Positions 5,788 through 6,331 of a DNA stretch of 6,331 nucleotides are shown one piece after another. The DNA comes from a bacterium (lineage in GTDB: Bacteria > CLD3 > SB21). Each line of letters opens with the position of its first letter. The first letter of the stretch is position 1. Made by a program: the position numbers and the translations under genes. The notes below the pieces were generated by a model, which was given only the letters and a program-made list of their open reading frames with translations, was not told the DNA's origin and did no database searches. The stretch is from positions 1 to 6,331 of the forward strand of contig JABWCP010000052.1 in NCBI GenBank assembly GCA_013360215.1, read 5' to 3'.

Positions 5788-6331
5788 ATGCGCTTCATGC
5801 AAGGTGTAATATTTACATTGAGTGCGTTGATGGTGATCGTGTGGATGGAGCCGGTTTCAAAGGCCGAAGCAGGTGGTGATTCTATTTTGATAGAAGATTT
5901 TACTTCGTCCAATACGGGTCAATTTCCGAAAGGTTGGGGATGGTTGGACGGGACGTCGGTTAAAAAGATAAATGAAGCTAAACCCGGTGAAGTACCGTAT
6001 GTGGTGATGGAAGAAAACGGTAATAAATTTTTACGTGCTGATGACAAAGGACAAGCTATCACGATCGTGTCTGATAAAAAATGGAATATCAAAAAATATC
6101 AATGCATCCAATGGCGTTGGCGTGTCAATCAATTTCCTACCGGGGCCAATGAATATGCCAAAGGCAAAACTGATAACGCGGCCAGCCTGTATATCAGTTA
6201 TTATGTGAGTTTTATCGGCATACCGCGCAGTATCAAGTATATTTGGAGTAATACGCTTCCGGAATGCGAAACTTTCCGAAAAGATGGTACAGGAAAGGCG
6301 ACGAATATAGTCGTGGAAAGCGGCACCTCCA
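5788..6331 (+). CDS. Exported DUF3047 domain protein, 3' truncated by window edge
   Basis: The reading frame starts at an ATG behind a good ribosome-binding site and stays open to the right edge (181 codons seen). Residues 1 to 28 form a Sec signal peptide: a short basic start (MRF), a hydrophobic core (about 7-20) and a likely signal peptidase I site after 'AEA'. The mature part shows DUF3047 hallmarks: 'FPKGWGW' near the start, 'KFLRADDKGQAIT', 'IQWRWRVNQFPTG' (the Trp-rich strand), 'TDNAASLYISY', then 'IKYIWSNTLPECE' and 'IVVESGT'. The family has no established biochemical role that I know of; the strand-rich pattern suggests a periplasmic beta-sandwich, possibly ligand-binding. A 124-base gap separates it from the transferase operon, so it may have its own promoter. 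Any link with lipid synthesis rests only on proximity. Confidence 0.8.
   Translation, partial: MRFMQGVIFTLSALMVIVWMEPVSKAEAGGDSILIEDFTSSNTGQFPKGWGWLDGTSVKKINEAKPGEVPYVVMEENGNKFLRADDKGQAITIVSDKKWNIKKYQCIQWRWRVNQFPTGANEYAKGKTDNAASLYISYYVSFIGIPRSIKYIWSNTLPECETFRKDGTGKATNIVVESGTS

Noticed and set aside
5721-5912. Antisense 63-codon frame across the start of the DUF3047 gene
   Set aside because: It overlaps the ribosome-binding site, signal peptide and first conserved residues of a well-supported + strand gene.

Overview
The window holds one tight, rightward gene cluster (bases 1 to 5663) followed by a separate rightward gene that runs off the right edge (from 5788). All genes are on the + strand. 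Base composition is moderate and there are no rRNA, tRNA, CRISPR or mobile-element signatures, so the organism cannot be named. A Sec-type signal peptide on the last gene and DUF3047 membership fit a Gram-negative bacterium, but this is a weak inference.

Layout: (1) the C-terminal part of a HAD-IB phosphatase of the SerB/PgpC type, entering from the left edge. (2) A LarA-like (DUF2088) protein overlapping it by 8 bases, with all the nickel-pincer and catalytic residues I can check against lactate racemase. (3) and (4) Two related membrane proteins, each with a degenerate GT-A nucleotidyltransferase-like head and a CDP-alcohol phosphatidyltransferase-like membrane domain. Both keep the first half of the family signature (DxxDGxxAR) but have lost the last aspartate. 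(5) A third protein of the same two-domain build, with the complete four-aspartate signature. It resembles the inositol-phosphate cytidylyltransferase / di-myo-inositol-phosphate-phosphate synthase layout, although its head lacks the usual nucleotide-binding loop. (6) After a 124-base gap, the start of an exported DUF3047 protein.

Working model (inference): genes 1 to 5 form an operon that makes or remodels a phosphodiester-linked product, either a phospholipid with an unusual head group or a soluble phosphodiester. The canonical CDP-alcohol transferase would form the phosphodiester, the HAD-IB enzyme would remove a terminal phosphate (as PgpC does for phosphatidylglycerophosphate), and the LarA-like enzyme would set the stereochemistry of a hydroxyacid or polyol precursor. 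The two degenerate transferases could be partner subunits, regulators, or enzymes with changed chemistry. I know of no described pathway that combines these five parts; the substrate cannot be read from sequence.
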